From Eubacterium sp. (GTDB lineage Bacteria; Bacillota; Clostridia; Lachnospirales; Lachnospiraceae): a DNA stretch of 64,000 nucleotides. Positions within the stretch are counted from its first letter, which is position 1, and each line of letters starts with the position of its first letter. Position numbers and translations under genes: made by a program. The notes below the pieces were generated by a model, which saw only the letters and a list, made by a program, of their open reading frames with translations, was not told the origin of the DNA and made no database searches. The stretch lies in contig JAILRB010000014.1 in the NCBI GenBank assembly GCA_024698585.1, positions 1 to 64,000 of the forward strand, in the 5' to 3' direction. Positions 28,873-38,071 of this stretch are shown one piece after another.

Positions 28873-29184
28873 TTATTCTTCTACCTTTTCTACATCAACA
28901 ATAGCATTTTTTTGCATTGGGATTCGGCAGTTCTTATTATTACCAAATTCCACAATTACAGTGTCGTCCTGAATATCAATAATCATTCCGATAAATCCGC
29001 TGGTAGTCAACACAGTATCACCAATTTCAATATTTGCTAAAATATCTTTCTGACGCTTTTCTTGATTTTTCTGTGGTCTGATTGTCATAAAATACAGTAA
29101 GCCACCAAAAAATGCAATATATGCAATAATTCCAACAACACCAATCCCTGATGCACCTGCCGCCGCTTTTGCTGCTAATAACAT
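28873..29184 (-). CDS. yajC: Preprotein translocase subunit YajC
   Basis: 103-aa single-pass membrane protein accessory to SecDF. One membrane helix (about 13-33) is followed by the family motif RPQKNQEKRQKDILANIEIGDTV and a small beta domain (TTSGFIGMIIDIQDDTVIVE). ATG 29184 has AGGAGG 6 nt upstream; an in-frame upstream ATG would overlap tgt and is rejected. The tgt-yajC order is typical of Firmicutes. Confidence 0.93.
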   Translation of the reverse strand: MLLAAKAAAGASGIGVVGIIAYIAFFGGLLYFMTIRPQKNQEKRQKDILANIEIGDTVLTTSGFIGMIIDIQDDTVIVEFGNNKNCRIPMQKNAIVDVEKVEE

Positions 29185-29194
29185 ATCTATCCTC

Positions 29195-30331
29195 CTAATT
29201 CTGTTCTTTCTCATAAAAGCCCGCAAGTTTACGTGCTTTATACTCTTTATAAGTTCCGGTGGCGATTGCCTCCCGAATTTCTTCCATCATTGTATTATAA
29301 AAGTATAAGTTATGCAATACACACAACCTCATACCAAGCATTTCCTTTGCTTTCAGCAAATGTCTGATGTATGCTCTGGAATGAAGCCTGCATGCCGGAC
29401 AACCACAACCTTCTTCAATCGGTCTGCTATCCTTCTCATACTTTGCATTAAACAAATTCATTTTTCCGTGATTCGTATACACATGACCATGGCGACCGTT
29501 TCTTGATGGATAAACGCAATCAAAGAAGTCTACTCCTCTATCTACCGCTTCCAAAATATTCGCCGGAGTACCAACGCCCATTAAATATACCGGTTTATCT
29601 GCTGGAAGATGTGGTACCACCGCATCTAACACCCGATACATTTCTTCATGAGTTTCTCCGACTGCCAATCCACCAATGGCATAACCTTCACAGTCGATCT
29701 GTGCAATCGCCTTAGCATGTTCAATACGAATATCTTCATAAACACCACCCTGATTGATACCGAAAAGCATCTGCTGTTTATTAATGGTATCATCAAGACT
29801 ATTTAAGCGATCCATTTCCTTACGGCATCGCTCCAGCCATCTGGTTGTTCTCTCCACTGACTTTTGAATATAACGGCGATCCGCTTTACTGGACGGGCAC
29901 TCATCAAAAGCCATAGCGATAGTTGATGCTAAATTTGACTGAATCTGAATGCTTTCTTCCGGGCCCATAAAGATTTTTCTTCCATCTACATGGGAATTAA
30001 AATAGACACCTTCTTCTTTAATTTTGCGAAGTTTCGCTAAAGAAAACACCTGAAATCCACCGGAATCCGTTAGAATCGGTTTATCCCAATTCATAAACTG
30101 ATGCAACCCACCAAGTTCTTTTACAATTTGGTCTCCGGGTCTCACGTGTAGGTGATATGTATTGGACAATTCCACCTGGCATTTTATTTCTTTTAAATCC
30201 TCAGCAGCCACTGCACCTTTAATCGCTGCAGCAGTTCCAACATTCATAAATACCGGAGTCTGTATCGTCCCATGAACGGTATGAAATTCACCACGCTTTG
30301 CCAAGCCATCTTTACTAACAATTTTAAACAT
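29195..30331 (-). CDS. tgt: Queuine tRNA-ribosyltransferase
   Basis: 378-aa enzyme that swaps guanine 34 for preQ1 in GUN-anticodon tRNAs. Catalytic Asp in ILTDSGGFQVFSL, second Asp in GVDFFDCVYPSRNGRHGH, and zinc site CGCPACRLHSRAYIRHL with the following His. ATG 30331 follows AGGAAAG. It lies 10 nt upstream of yajC and is co-transcribed with it. Confidence 0.97.
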   Translation of the reverse strand: MFKIVSKDGLAKRGEFHTVHGTIQTPVFMNVGTAAAIKGAVAAEDLKEIKCQVELSNTYHLHVRPGDQIVKELGGLHQFMNWDKPILTDSGGFQVFSLAKLRKIKEEGVYFNSHVDGRKIFMGPEESIQIQSNLASTIAMAFDECPSSKADRRYIQKSVERTTRWLERCRKEMDRLNSLDDTINKQQMLFGINQGGVYEDIRIEHAKAIAQIDCEGYAIGGLAVGETHEEMYRVLDAVVPHLPADKPVYLMGVGTPANILEAVDRGVDFFDCVYPSRNGRHGHVYTNHGKMNLFNAKYEKDSRPIEEGCGCPACRLHSRAYIRHLLKAKEMLGMRLCVLHNLYFYNTMMEEIREAIATGTYKEYKARKLAGFYEKEQN

Positions 30332-30365
30332 ATATCTTTCCTGAATGCTGTTCGTTCATAAAACC

Positions 30366-31838
30366 TTAGTGAACAATAACAGGCATTCCAATGTATCCTT
30401 TATTATAAATTTTCTTCATTGCATCCAATGGTGTGTTTACGCATCCATGAGATCCGTTTCCTTTGTAAATCGTTCCACCAAATGCTGAACGCCAGGTACT
30501 GTCATGAAGTCCCTGTCCGTCGGCAGTAAATCCTAACCAGTAGTGTACCGTTACATCCCAGGAAGAGCCATTGTAGGATCCCTGTAAACGGCAAGGCGAT
30601 GATTTACTACGTACATAATGAACACCCTTTGTTGTGGACAATGCACCGGCATTTCCGGTAACAACTGGAGTCTTTACATATAATTTTCCGTGAACATACA
30701 TATACATCATCTGCTTTGCAATAGAAACCTCAACCCAGGTACCATCTTTCATGTCACTGGTATTTGCTTCAATGCAAGCAGCTTCGCTCTTTGTTTTTTT
30801 CTTATTATAATTTCGAACCGCTTTTACAGCATACTCATAAGTAATTCCGTTTTTTAACTTCTTATCCACAAAAGAAGCTTTTTTTGTCTTCTTAACCAAC
30901 TTACCATCTCTGTAAACTTCATATTCTGTAGCATGCTTCACTTTCTTCCAAGTGAGTTTCAAGCTAGTGTCTGACACCCTCTTCTGTTTTAATTTCTTTG
31001 GAGCATCCAACGGTGCAACAGTTTTTGCGATTTTTCCTTCACTAAACGAATTAAGTCCACCTGTCGAACGCTGAACAACAACTTTATATCCAAAGATTTT
31101 TCCCATGGTGATTTTTTTATCCGAATAAGAAGTTTTTGTTTTTTTCACAGTCTTTACGTACTTATAAGCACCTAAAACACCATTATTTTTTTCTTCAGCG
31201 CGATAAACAAGATACTTACTGGCTTTAGAATTTTTCTTCCATTCCACTTGAACAGACTTTGCTGTCTTTTTCGTTACAGTGACCTTTTCCACTGCTTCCG
31301 GTTTTGTTAAGACACTAACCTTTACCGCTTTGCTATGAGTTTTTGCACCCTTAACAATTCGATAAGAATAAACGGCATACTGATACTTTGTTGCCTGCTT
31401 TAATCCTTTGTCCACAAAGGATGTTGTTTTCGATTTCACAGTCTTAATCTTTTTATATTTAGACATTTTTCCGTTTTTCTTCTGCGCGGAACGATACACC
31501 CAGTATTCTGTAGCATTCTTTCCTGCATTCCAACGTAATGTAACAGTATTTGTGTTTACATTTTCTGTTTTTAAGTTTTTAACAACGGCCGGAACGATTT
31601 TTTTAACCGGAGTAACACCTGATGTGGTTTTCACTTCCGGTACTGTCGTTGACACTTCTGTTGCTGTGCTGGTTTCTTCTCCGGAAATTGTGGTTCCCTC
31701 ATCCGGAGCTGCAGAAACAGTTTGGGAATTCAATTCTCCAAACACACTCCCTTCTCCTGAAAAACACATTGTTGAGCATACTAATGCTCCTACTAAAATG
31801 TAAGCAATCATTCTAAATTTCTTTGATACTTCATACAT
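30366..31838 (-). CDS. Secreted L,D-transpeptidase (YkuD) with Fn3 repeats
   Basis: 490-aa exported cell-wall enzyme. An N-terminal signal/anchor (about 8-28) precedes a Thr/Glu-rich linker (about 40-75). Three Fn3-type repeats (about 82-180, 183-275 and 278-362) share the pattern 'YWVYRSAQKKNGK...TSFVDKGLK'. The YkuD domain (about 365-490) has the catalytic signature GSHGCVNTP with Cys466 and the upstream His445 (GLHDST). It would form 3-3 peptidoglycan crosslinks or attach proteins to the wall. RBS GAGG before ATG 31838. It lies 34 nt upstream of tgt, with no terminator seen between them. Divergent from aroC. Confidence 0.88.
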   Translation of the reverse strand: MYEVSKKFRMIAYILVGALVCSTMCFSGEGSVFGELNSQTVSAAPDEGTTISGEETSTATEVSTTVPEVKTTSGVTPVKKIVPAVVKNLKTENVNTNTVTLRWNAGKNATEYWVYRSAQKKNGKMSKYKKIKTVKSKTTSFVDKGLKQATKYQYAVYSYRIVKGAKTHSKAVKVSVLTKPEAVEKVTVTKKTAKSVQVEWKKNSKASKYLVYRAEEKNNGVLGAYKYVKTVKKTKTSYSDKKITMGKIFGYKVVVQRSTGGLNSFSEGKIAKTVAPLDAPKKLKQKRVSDTSLKLTWKKVKHATEYEVYRDGKLVKKTKKASFVDKKLKNGITYEYAVKAVRNYNKKKTKSEAACIEANTSDMKDGTWVEVSIAKQMMYMYVHGKLYVKTPVVTGNAGALSTTKGVHYVRSKSSPCRLQGSYNGSSWDVTVHYWLGFTADGQGLHDSTWRSAFGGTIYKGNGSHGCVNTPLDAMKKIYNKGYIGMPVIVH

Positions 31839-32011
31839 AATTTAGTTCCTCATCTCTTCCTATTTAATCTAAATCTTCCTAATGAAGATATAAAAAATAC
31901 AACGCATCAATCAAAATATAATATATTTCTCAAATTCTGTAAAGACACTCTGTTAGATTTTTAACAATATTTTTTTATACATTCTCCGAAAAAGGTCAAA
32001 ATAGTTATCAT

Positions 32012-32040
32012 TTGCCATTCCCTATGGAACTTGATATAAT
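32012..32040 (+). promoter_or_regulatory. aroC promoter
   Basis: TTGCCA (32012-32017), 17-bp spacer, TATAAT (32035-32040), 29 nt before the aroC ATG. The rest of the 230-bp divergent gap (31839-32069) is AT-rich with no gene; the L,D-transpeptidase promoter must lie in it but is not clear. Confidence 0.75.
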
Positions 32041-32069
32041 ACATACAGTTTTTTATAAAGGAGGTTCTC

Positions 32070-33167
32070 ATGGCAGGATCAACATTTGGAAATATTTTTA
32101 AAATCACTACCTGGGGAGAATCCCATGGCAAGGCTTTAGGCGTTGTCGTAGACGGATGCCCTGCAGGAATTGAAATATCAGAAGAAGATATCCAATCATT
32201 CTTAAATAGAAGAAAACCGGGACAATCGTCCTTTACAACCCAGAGAAACGAAGATGATAAAGTAGAAATTCTATCCGGAGTTTTTGAGGGAAAAACTACC
32301 GGCACTCCGATTTCTCTTCTTGTCTTTAATAAAGATCATCACTCTGCTGATTATTCCCAGATTGCAAATTGCTATCGTCCGGGACACGCAGATTATACCT
32401 TTGATCAGAAATACGGATTCCGTGACTATCGCGGAGGCGGACGTTCTTCCGGAAGAGAAACCATTGGTCGTGTGGCGGCCGGTGCCATTGCTTCAAAAAT
32501 TTTGGATCAGTTAGGTGTGAAGATTTTAGCGTACTCACAGGAAATTGCCGGCATCGGAATTGACTATGCTAAATTTGATGCAGAAGAGATTCTAAAGAAT
32601 CCAATGTACATGCCGGATGCAAATGCTGCAGAAATGGTTTCAGAAAAGGCGAAAGAAAAAATGTCAGAAATGGATTCCATTGGCGGAATCATTGAATGTA
32701 AAGTAGCCGGCATGCCTGCCGGTGTAGGCGATCCGGTTTTTGATAAGCTGGATGCCAACCTTGCAAAGGCAATGATGTCCATCGGCGCTGTAAAGGGTGT
32801 GGAAATCGGCGATGGATTTGCTGTGGCAAAATCCTTTGGTTCTACCGATAACGATGGTTTTGAAATGAAAGATGGTGAGATTGTAAAAACCTCAAATCAT
32901 GCCGGTGGTATTTTAGGCGGAATGAGTGACGGTTCTGAAATCACATTGAGAGCTGCCATTAAACCGACTCCTTCCATTGCTCAGACTCAGAAAACTGTAA
33001 ACAAAAACGGAGAAAACATAGAAATCAAGATTAAGGGGCGCCATGATCCAATCATTGTCCCAAGAGCCGTTGTGGTTGTGGAATCCATGGTTGCTGTTAC
33101 ATTGGTTGACGCCCTGTTTACCAATATGACATCCCGTATGGATAAAATCAAAGCTTTCTATCAGTAA
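32070..33167 (+). CDS. aroC: Chorismate synthase
   Basis: Last shikimate-pathway step, EPSP to chorismate, using reduced FMN. 365 aa. Signatures: GSTFGNIFKITTWGESHG, RPGHADYTFDQKYGFRDYRGGGRSSGRET (flavin/substrate binding; quoted in part), and GGILGGMSDGS. RBS AAAGGAGG before ATG 32070. Single-gene unit between its own promoter and a strong terminator. Confidence 0.97.
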   Translation: MAGSTFGNIFKITTWGESHGKALGVVVDGCPAGIEISEEDIQSFLNRRKPGQSSFTTQRNEDDKVEILSGVFEGKTTGTPISLLVFNKDHHSADYSQIANCYRPGHADYTFDQKYGFRDYRGGGRSSGRETIGRVAAGAIASKILDQLGVKILAYSQEIAGIGIDYAKFDAEEILKNPMYMPDANAAEMVSEKAKEKMSEMDSIGGIIECKVAGMPAGVGDPVFDKLDANLAKAMMSIGAVKGVEIGDGFAVAKSFGSTDNDGFEMKDGEIVKTSNHAGGILGGMSDGSEITLRAAIKPTPSIAQTQKTVNKNGENIEIKIKGRHDPIIVPRAVVVVESMVAVTLVDALFTNMTSRMDKIKAFYQ

Positions 33168-33177
33168 TTATCAATGC

Positions 33178-33217
33178 AAAAAACTGTGTTATTCAAATCA
33201 ATAACACAGTTTTTTTA
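33178..33217. terminator. Bidirectional terminator between aroC and the ATPase operon
   Basis: Perfect 13-bp stem AAACTGTGTTATT/AATAACACAGTTT (33181-33193 with 33200-33212), with T-runs on both strands. Confidence 0.92.
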
Positions 33218-33856
33218 TCATTTTATTAAGTAATAATCTTGATACTGCAAAATTTTTATTTTTTGATTCATTAAAAATGGACGATCTCCAGTCTTCAAAT
33301 TATATTTGATTAACCATTCTCCCTCCAAATCCTCAATGACGATCAAGCATATTTGTTCATAATTAGGTTTTGTAATAAACCATAATTCATTTCTTTCAAG
33401 CATCATTCCATTTTCATATCCGATTACAGTTCCCGTAACCTCATCTCCCCATTTCCGGATGGAATATGAATGCCATACCTTATCCCCAAACAGCACCGCT
33501 AATATAACCACCGGAAATGTCAGCAACACAACCGCCACAGGGATTACTGAAAAAGTTTGCGGTTCCGTTAAGAATACCAAGGCAATCATCCCAATATAAA
33601 TCCATAAAAAAATAAACACAAAAAAAACAATTTTGATTGTTAGAATCCCATTTACATGACTTCCCCAACCGGCTTCTATACATTTCTTTTCCGGATAGTC
33701 TCTTTGAGTTTCTATTTCATCCCAAATCGTTTTTTCTTCCTGAAACGGAGTCCAAGCCTCTCCTTCCCATTTCTCTTCATAAGTGCTTTCAACACCGGGG
33801 CTATGTTTTATTTCATTGTCAAAACCAAAATCATCTTCATATTTTAATGATTTCAT
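33218..33856 (-). CDS. Membrane protein of unknown function, paralog 1 (DUF3592-like layout)
   Basis: 212 aa: acidic cytoplasmic N-terminus (about 1-70) with repeated Trp (WEGEAWTPFQEEKTIW), two membrane helices (about 74-97 and 103-125), then a beta-rich domain running from TGTVIGYENG through CLIVIEDLEGEWLIKYNL to DYYLIK. The last domain is clearly related to the two proteins encoded at 35565-36119 and 36124-36639. RBS AAGGAAC before ATG 33856. Last gene of a four-gene operon, 13 nt behind the ABC-class ATPase. The layout (two helices, then a small beta domain) resembles DUF3592, but this assignment is tentative. Confidence 0.75.
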   Translation of the reverse strand: MKSLKYEDDFGFDNEIKHSPGVESTYEEKWEGEAWTPFQEEKTIWDEIETQRDYPEKKCIEAGWGSHVNGILTIKIVFFVFIFLWIYIGMIALVFLTEPQTFSVIPVAVVLLTFPVVILAVLFGDKVWHSYSIRKWGDEVTGTVIGYENGMMLERNELWFITKPNYEQICLIVIEDLEGEWLIKYNLKTGDRPFLMNQKIKILQYQDYYLIK

Positions 33857-33869
33857 AACAAGTTCCTTT

Positions 33870-35555
33870 CTATCTCCATCGATTTAAACAAGCGAAAATT
33901 TCCTGTCTTCTTGGCACTACCCAGTTTCCGGATATATTCCCTGATGCAATCTTATGGAATCGTTCTTTTTCCATCAATTCCTCCACCCGGTCAACCATTT
34001 CTTTCATGGATATCTGCTCAGTAAAATAGTGTGTACGAATAAACCAGATAATTTGTGCCAATCCGGACAATTGTCCCTGTTCCACCAGTTGTTCCACATA
34101 ACGTAAATCAATGGTTTCCTTGTTTATGGAAATCGTGTCTCTACCCACCACTTTCATCTTCACCCGTTCTTTTGCATCGGCCATCTTCCGCCAGATTCTT
34201 GTCTTCGAGAAATCGGGAAATTCTAAGGAATCTGCTTCTTTTGTCGGATGCGGATATTGACCGGCAAACTGTTTTGCACGTTCTGTGATATCCACCGGTT
34301 TATAGTCGAGCATCTGAATTACTTTATCTGCAGAATAAAAGAAGCTTCCGGAACTACCGGCTACTAAGACAGTGGAAATACCTGTGGAATGATAAATCTC
34401 AAGAACCGTATCACTAAACGGTGTAATCGGCTCCATATCACGATGTACTACCTGTTGCATCAATTCATCACAGACCATAAAGTTTGTAGCACTAGTATCT
34501 TCGTCCACTAAGAATAGTCTGCTCCCTGCTTCCATGGCTTCTACTACATTGGCGGCCTGAGAAGTACTACCACTGGCATCCGGTGTAGAAAAAGATTTTG
34601 TATCCTTTCCATTTGGAAGATTATTGATAAACATGGAAATATCTACCTTTTGAATACTTCTTCCATCTTCTGCTCGGATCTTCATGGCGGTCTCATCGGT
34701 AATGACATACTCCCTGCCATCACCTAACACATGATTGTAAACACCAACTTCCAGCGCCTTTAGTAATGTGGATTTTCCGTGGAATCCACCCCCCACAATC
34801 ATGGTGATTCCTTTCGGAATTCCCATACCTTTCATAGTTCCAAAATGCGGAAGATTCATTTCCACTTCCATGGTTTCCGGAGTTTTAAATGGAATGGCAT
34901 CTTTCATCGGTCTACTGCTAACGCCGGATTCTCTTGGGAGAATTGCCCCGTTTGCTACAAAAGCAACCAAGTCCATTGTCTTTAATTGTTCTCGAATGTA
35001 TGCCTGATCTTCTGCAAGATTTGCGACCTCCAAATATTTTTGTTCTTTGGCCCCTTCATAAACCAGTGTAGAAGATACAATCTTCGGGATATAAGATAAT
35101 AAAATTTTCTCCAAGCCGTTGCTTTGAATTCTTCTACCATTCGCCGGAAACCCCACCTCAAATCGAACGAGAACATCACCGTGTACAGAAATCTCACAAC
35201 CGGTCCGTGGAAGATTTTCCGGTCCCGGCGATGCTGCTCCCATAAACCCGGATTTTCCCGATCCCTTTTCACGGAATGCATATTTTTTCATTTCCCCGGA
35301 GAACCAACGTAACAACAGATTTTCCAAAGCAATCTTCTTTTCCTTCGTTTCGTAAAGATGTTTCGGAAAACCTGCTTTCGCTCCGGATATGAATACACTT
35401 AGCATGGAGGGAGATGCAAAAGGATCCCCTTGGACATGATCAATATTTAACACAAAATCAACCATATCATAGCTTCCTTTTAACTGCTTATATGCCGGAT
35501 AACTATTTCGATCCACATCATGCAATTTACTTATAAGATCTCGCTTTGTTTGCAT
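33870..35555 (-). CDS. ABC-class P-loop ATPase (PF09818-type, function unknown)
   Basis: 561-aa soluble protein of the predicted 'ATPase of the ABC class' family, whose role is not established. Walker A GGGFHGKST at 255-263, an ABC-signature-like SGSTSQAANVVEA, and Walker B RLFLVDEDTSATNFM with the catalytic Glu in place. No membrane helices. The N-terminal part (about 20-200) has the family motif YKQLKGSYDMVDFVLNIDHV. RBS AGGAG before ATG 35555. It is embedded between paralogous small membrane proteins (gaps of 9 and 13 nt), suggesting that they work together. Structural relatives handle nucleic acids or act as SMC/Rad50-like ATPases, but no such role can be claimed here. Confidence 0.88.
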   Translation of the reverse strand: MQTKRDLISKLHDVDRNSYPAYKQLKGSYDMVDFVLNIDHVQGDPFASPSMLSVFISGAKAGFPKHLYETKEKKIALENLLLRWFSGEMKKYAFREKGSGKSGFMGAASPGPENLPRTGCEISVHGDVLVRFEVGFPANGRRIQSNGLEKILLSYIPKIVSSTLVYEGAKEQKYLEVANLAEDQAYIREQLKTMDLVAFVANGAILPRESGVSSRPMKDAIPFKTPETMEVEMNLPHFGTMKGMGIPKGITMIVGGGFHGKSTLLKALEVGVYNHVLGDGREYVITDETAMKIRAEDGRSIQKVDISMFINNLPNGKDTKSFSTPDASGSTSQAANVVEAMEAGSRLFLVDEDTSATNFMVCDELMQQVVHRDMEPITPFSDTVLEIYHSTGISTVLVAGSSGSFFYSADKVIQMLDYKPVDITERAKQFAGQYPHPTKEADSLEFPDFSKTRIWRKMADAKERVKMKVVGRDTISINKETIDLRYVEQLVEQGQLSGLAQIIWFIRTHYFTEQISMKEMVDRVEELMEKERFHKIASGNISGNWVVPRRQEIFACLNRWR

Positions 35556-35564
35556 AACCCGCTC

Positions 35565-36119
35565 CTATCTCAAATAAGATTTCTTCTTTTTTAGATAAAA
35601 AATATCGTTGTATCTTTTAAGTTCTACTGGTTCATTAATCAGATACGGCTGACTCACTAAGCCAAGGCAATATTTAATTAAGCGCTTTCCCTCCGGCACA
35701 TCAATCACAATCTTGCATATCTGTCCAGGTAATCCATTATAGTATGTATTGTCATCCTCGTATCCAATGACATAACCATGGAGTAACTCCCCTTTACTTT
35801 TCACTAAAAGATAGTAATAAATATTGCGAAAAGAATAATACAGCGAACATACTCCAATAACAAAAAAGATTGAAAGCAATACAAATGCAAAAGTCCTCCC
35901 TCCTACACTCTCCTCCCCACGAACATTTTGTGGGTAAGATAATATTAAATATCCGAAAAATAAAGGGAAAAACAAAAAACCAGAACCAAAAATCAATCCA
36001 AAGGTGCAATTCCATTTTGTTAACGATGCTTCCTTGCATTCTATTTCCGTATAAGATTCTTCATTTGGTATACTGTTCCAAGTATTATTCCAATAATCAA
36101 ACTGATTGTTATTTTCCAT
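35565..36119 (-). CDS. Membrane protein of unknown function, paralog 2
   Basis: 184 aa from ATG 36119, which has AAAGGAG at 10 nt. An ATG 31 codons upstream overlaps the previous gene and is rejected. Trp/Asn-rich N-terminus (QFDYWNNTWNSIPNEE), two membrane helices (about 39-60 and 75-97), then GYVIGYEDDNTYYNG and VIDVPEGKRLIKYCLG, ending in NDIFYLKKKK. Same fold plan and motifs as paralogs 1 and 3. 4 nt behind paralog 3 and 9 nt before the ATPase gene. Confidence 0.75.
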   Translation of the reverse strand: MENNNQFDYWNNTWNSIPNEESYTEIECKEASLTKWNCTFGLIFGSGFLFFPLFFGYLILSYPQNVRGEESVGGRTFAFVLLSIFFVIGVCSLYYSFRNIYYYLLVKSKGELLHGYVIGYEDDNTYYNGLPGQICKIVIDVPEGKRLIKYCLGLVSQPYLINEPVELKRYNDIFYLKKKKSYLR

Positions 36120-36123
36120 CTCT

Positions 36124-36639
36124 TTATTTCTCCTTTCTAACAACCCAGAACCATTTGTTGTAATGCAAAATATCAACAACATCATTCTGACAATACACGG
36201 GAACTTTTTCATACGTCTGATAATCTATTATCCTTTTTCCAAAAGGCATATCTACCAATATGTCATATCGATATCCAATCATTTTCGGCCATTTGCTTCC
36301 GCTCCATTCTTCTTTCCCATGGCTAAGTACAATTCCACTTGTCAGTTTTCCCTTTTCTATCAATTCATTTTGTTTCCAATGTTCTTGAATCGCACCGATT
36401 ATTTGCACACAACCGAATAAAAAACAAACGATTATAAAAAACTTTCCTTTTGATGACTTCAAAAGCACATTATACTCTGGATAATAATTCATAACTGCCC
36501 CAAATACACTAAAAAAAAATATCAGCACAAGCCCTTTCATCGCTTTCTTCTTTGTATTATCTATGCTCGCTACTGAATTACATTTCGTTCTAACCGTATT
36601 CCTCTTAATCTCATCAATACTCATTTCATTTTCATTCAT
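36124..36639 (-). CDS. Membrane protein of unknown function, paralog 3
   Basis: 171 aa with two membrane helices (about 34-52 and 66-83) followed by GIVLSHGKEEWSGSKWPKM, YDILVDMPFGKRIIDYQTYE and NKWFWVVRKE, collinear with paralogs 1 and 2. RBS AAGGAG directly follows the T-run of the glyA terminator. No promoter is visible between that terminator and the ATG at 36639, so the operon may depend on read-through from glyA. First gene of the four-gene operon. Confidence 0.75.
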   Translation of the reverse strand: MNENEMSIDEIKRNTVRTKCNSVASIDNTKKKAMKGLVLIFFFSVFGAVMNYYPEYNVLLKSSKGKFFIIVCFLFGCVQIIGAIQEHWKQNELIEKGKLTSGIVLSHGKEEWSGSKWPKMIGYRYDILVDMPFGKRIIDYQTYEKVPVYCQNDVVDILHYNKWFWVVRKEK

Positions 36640-36652
36640 AATATATCTCCTT

Positions 36653-36677
36653 AAAAAAAGGCTGCCAACCGACAGCC
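36653..36677 (-). terminator. glyA terminator abutting the next gene's RBS
   Basis: GGCTG/CAGCC stem (36660-36664 with 36673-36677; longer with inner pairs) followed on the minus strand by seven T and then AAGGAG of the next gene. Confidence 0.75.
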
Positions 36678-36697
36678 CCTTCCATTTTTTTCATATA

Positions 36698-37939
36698 TTA
36701 CTGATAAAGCGGATACTTATCTGTTAATTCCTTAACCATAGCCTTAACCTTTTCTGTGTTTGCTTCCGCATCATCAGCGATTAATGCCATACATTCGGCA
36801 ATGGTATCCATATCCTCTTCTTTCAATCCACGAGTTGTAACAGCCGGTGTACCAATTCTCACACCGGATGTAATTCCCGGCTTCTGCGGATCATTAGGAA
36901 TCGCATTCTTGTTACATGTGATGTTTGCAGCATCTAATGCAATTTCAAAATCTTTACCTGTTACATTTTTACTTCTTAAATCAACTAACATTAAATGATT
37001 ATCTGTACCACCGGATACCAAATCAAATCCTCTGTCTGTTAATCCCTTTGCAAGCGCCTGTGCATTTGCTGCAATCTGCTTTGCATAAGCTTTAAATTCA
37101 TCAGATAAAGCTTCTTTGAAACATACAGCCTTTGCTGCAATGACATGCATTAAAGGACCACCCTGAATTCCAGGGAATACAGCCTTATTTAATTTATGTT
37201 CCAATGCAAATTCTTCACTGGATAAGATTAATCCACCACGTGGTCCACGAAGTGTCTTGTGTGTTGTAGTTGTTGTAACATGTGCGTATGGGATTGGACT
37301 CTGATGAACTCCTGCCGCAACAAGACCTGCGATATGAGCCATATCTACCATTAAGAATGCACCAACCTCATCAGCGATTTCTCTGAATTTCTTGAAATCA
37401 ATCTTTCTCGGATAAGCACTGGCACCAGCTACGATTAACTTTGGTTTTGCTTCCTTAGCAATCTTTAAAACTTCATCATAGTCGATGAATCCTTCTTCAT
37501 TTACTCCGTAAGGAACAATGTTAAAGTATGTACCGGACATATTAACAGGTGAACCGTGTGTTAAGTGTCCACCGGCATCAAGGCTCATACCCATTACCGT
37601 ATCACCAGGTTTAACCAAAGCAAAGAAAACTGCCATATTAGCCTGTGCTCCTGAATGAGGCTGAACATTTGCATAAGTACATCCGAAAAGTTTCTTTGCT
37701 CTTTCTCTGGCAAGTTCTTCCACGATATCAACGTATTCACATCCACCGTAATATCTCTTTCCCGGATAACCTTCTGCGTACTTGTTTGTTAACTGGCTTC
37801 CCATAGCTGCCATAACAGCCTTGCTGACAATGTTTTCAGACGCAATTAATTCCAAATGGCTCTGCTGTCTGTCGTTTTCCTGCTGAATTGCTGCAGCAAC
37901 TTCTGCATCAACGTTCTTCACTTCATCAAAAGTAAACAT
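36698..37939 (-). CDS. glyA: Serine hydroxymethyltransferase
   Basis: PLP enzyme of 413 aa interconverting serine and glycine with tetrahydrofolate, the main one-carbon source. Start ATG 37939 (MFTFDEVKN) has TGGAGG at 8 nt; an upstream in-frame ATG has no RBS. PLP-lysine motif [16 protein letters not shown], plus [12 protein letters not shown] and [11 protein letters not shown]. The leader holds a strong hairpin (GCACCGC/GCGGTGC). It complements the serC/serA genes elsewhere in the window. Confidence 0.97.
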   Translation of the reverse strand: MFTFDEVKNVDAEVAAAIQQENDRQQSHLELIASENIVSKAVMAAMGSQLTNKYAEGYPGKRYYGGCEYVDIVEELARERAKKLFGCTYANVQPHSGAQANMAVFFALVKPGDTVMGMSLDAGGHLTHGSPVNMSGTYFNIVPYGVNEEGFIDYDEVLKIAKEAKPKLIVAGASAYPRKIDFKKFREIADEVGAFLMVDMAHIAGLVAAGVHQSPIPYAHVTTTTTHKTLRGPRGGLILSSEEFALEHKLNKAVFPGIQGGPLMHVIAAKAVCFKEALSDEFKAYAKQIAANAQALAKGLTDRGFDLVSGGTDNHLMLVDLRSKNVTGKDFEIALDAANITCNKNAIPNDPQKPGITSGVRIGTPAVTTRGLKEEDMDTIAECMALIADDAEANTEKVKAMVKELTDKYPLYQ

Positions 37940-37962
37940 ATATAAATCCTCCATTATGTATC

Positions 37963-37988
37963 GCACCGCTAATGCGGTGCTGTTTTTT
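37963..37988 (+). terminator. Hairpin in the glyA leader with a T-tail on the plus strand
   Basis: GCACCGC-taat-GCGGTGC followed by TGTTTTTT. In shape it is a plus-strand terminator, but no plus-strand gene ends here. On the minus strand it would be a leader hairpin about 23 nt before the glyA ATG. Confidence 0.45.
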
Positions 37989-38071
37989 CGTATATTGGCT
38001 AATCGCCCACTGATATATACTTTATCATATTCTGTCCTTTTTTGAAACGGATTTTCAGCAAAAATATTATT

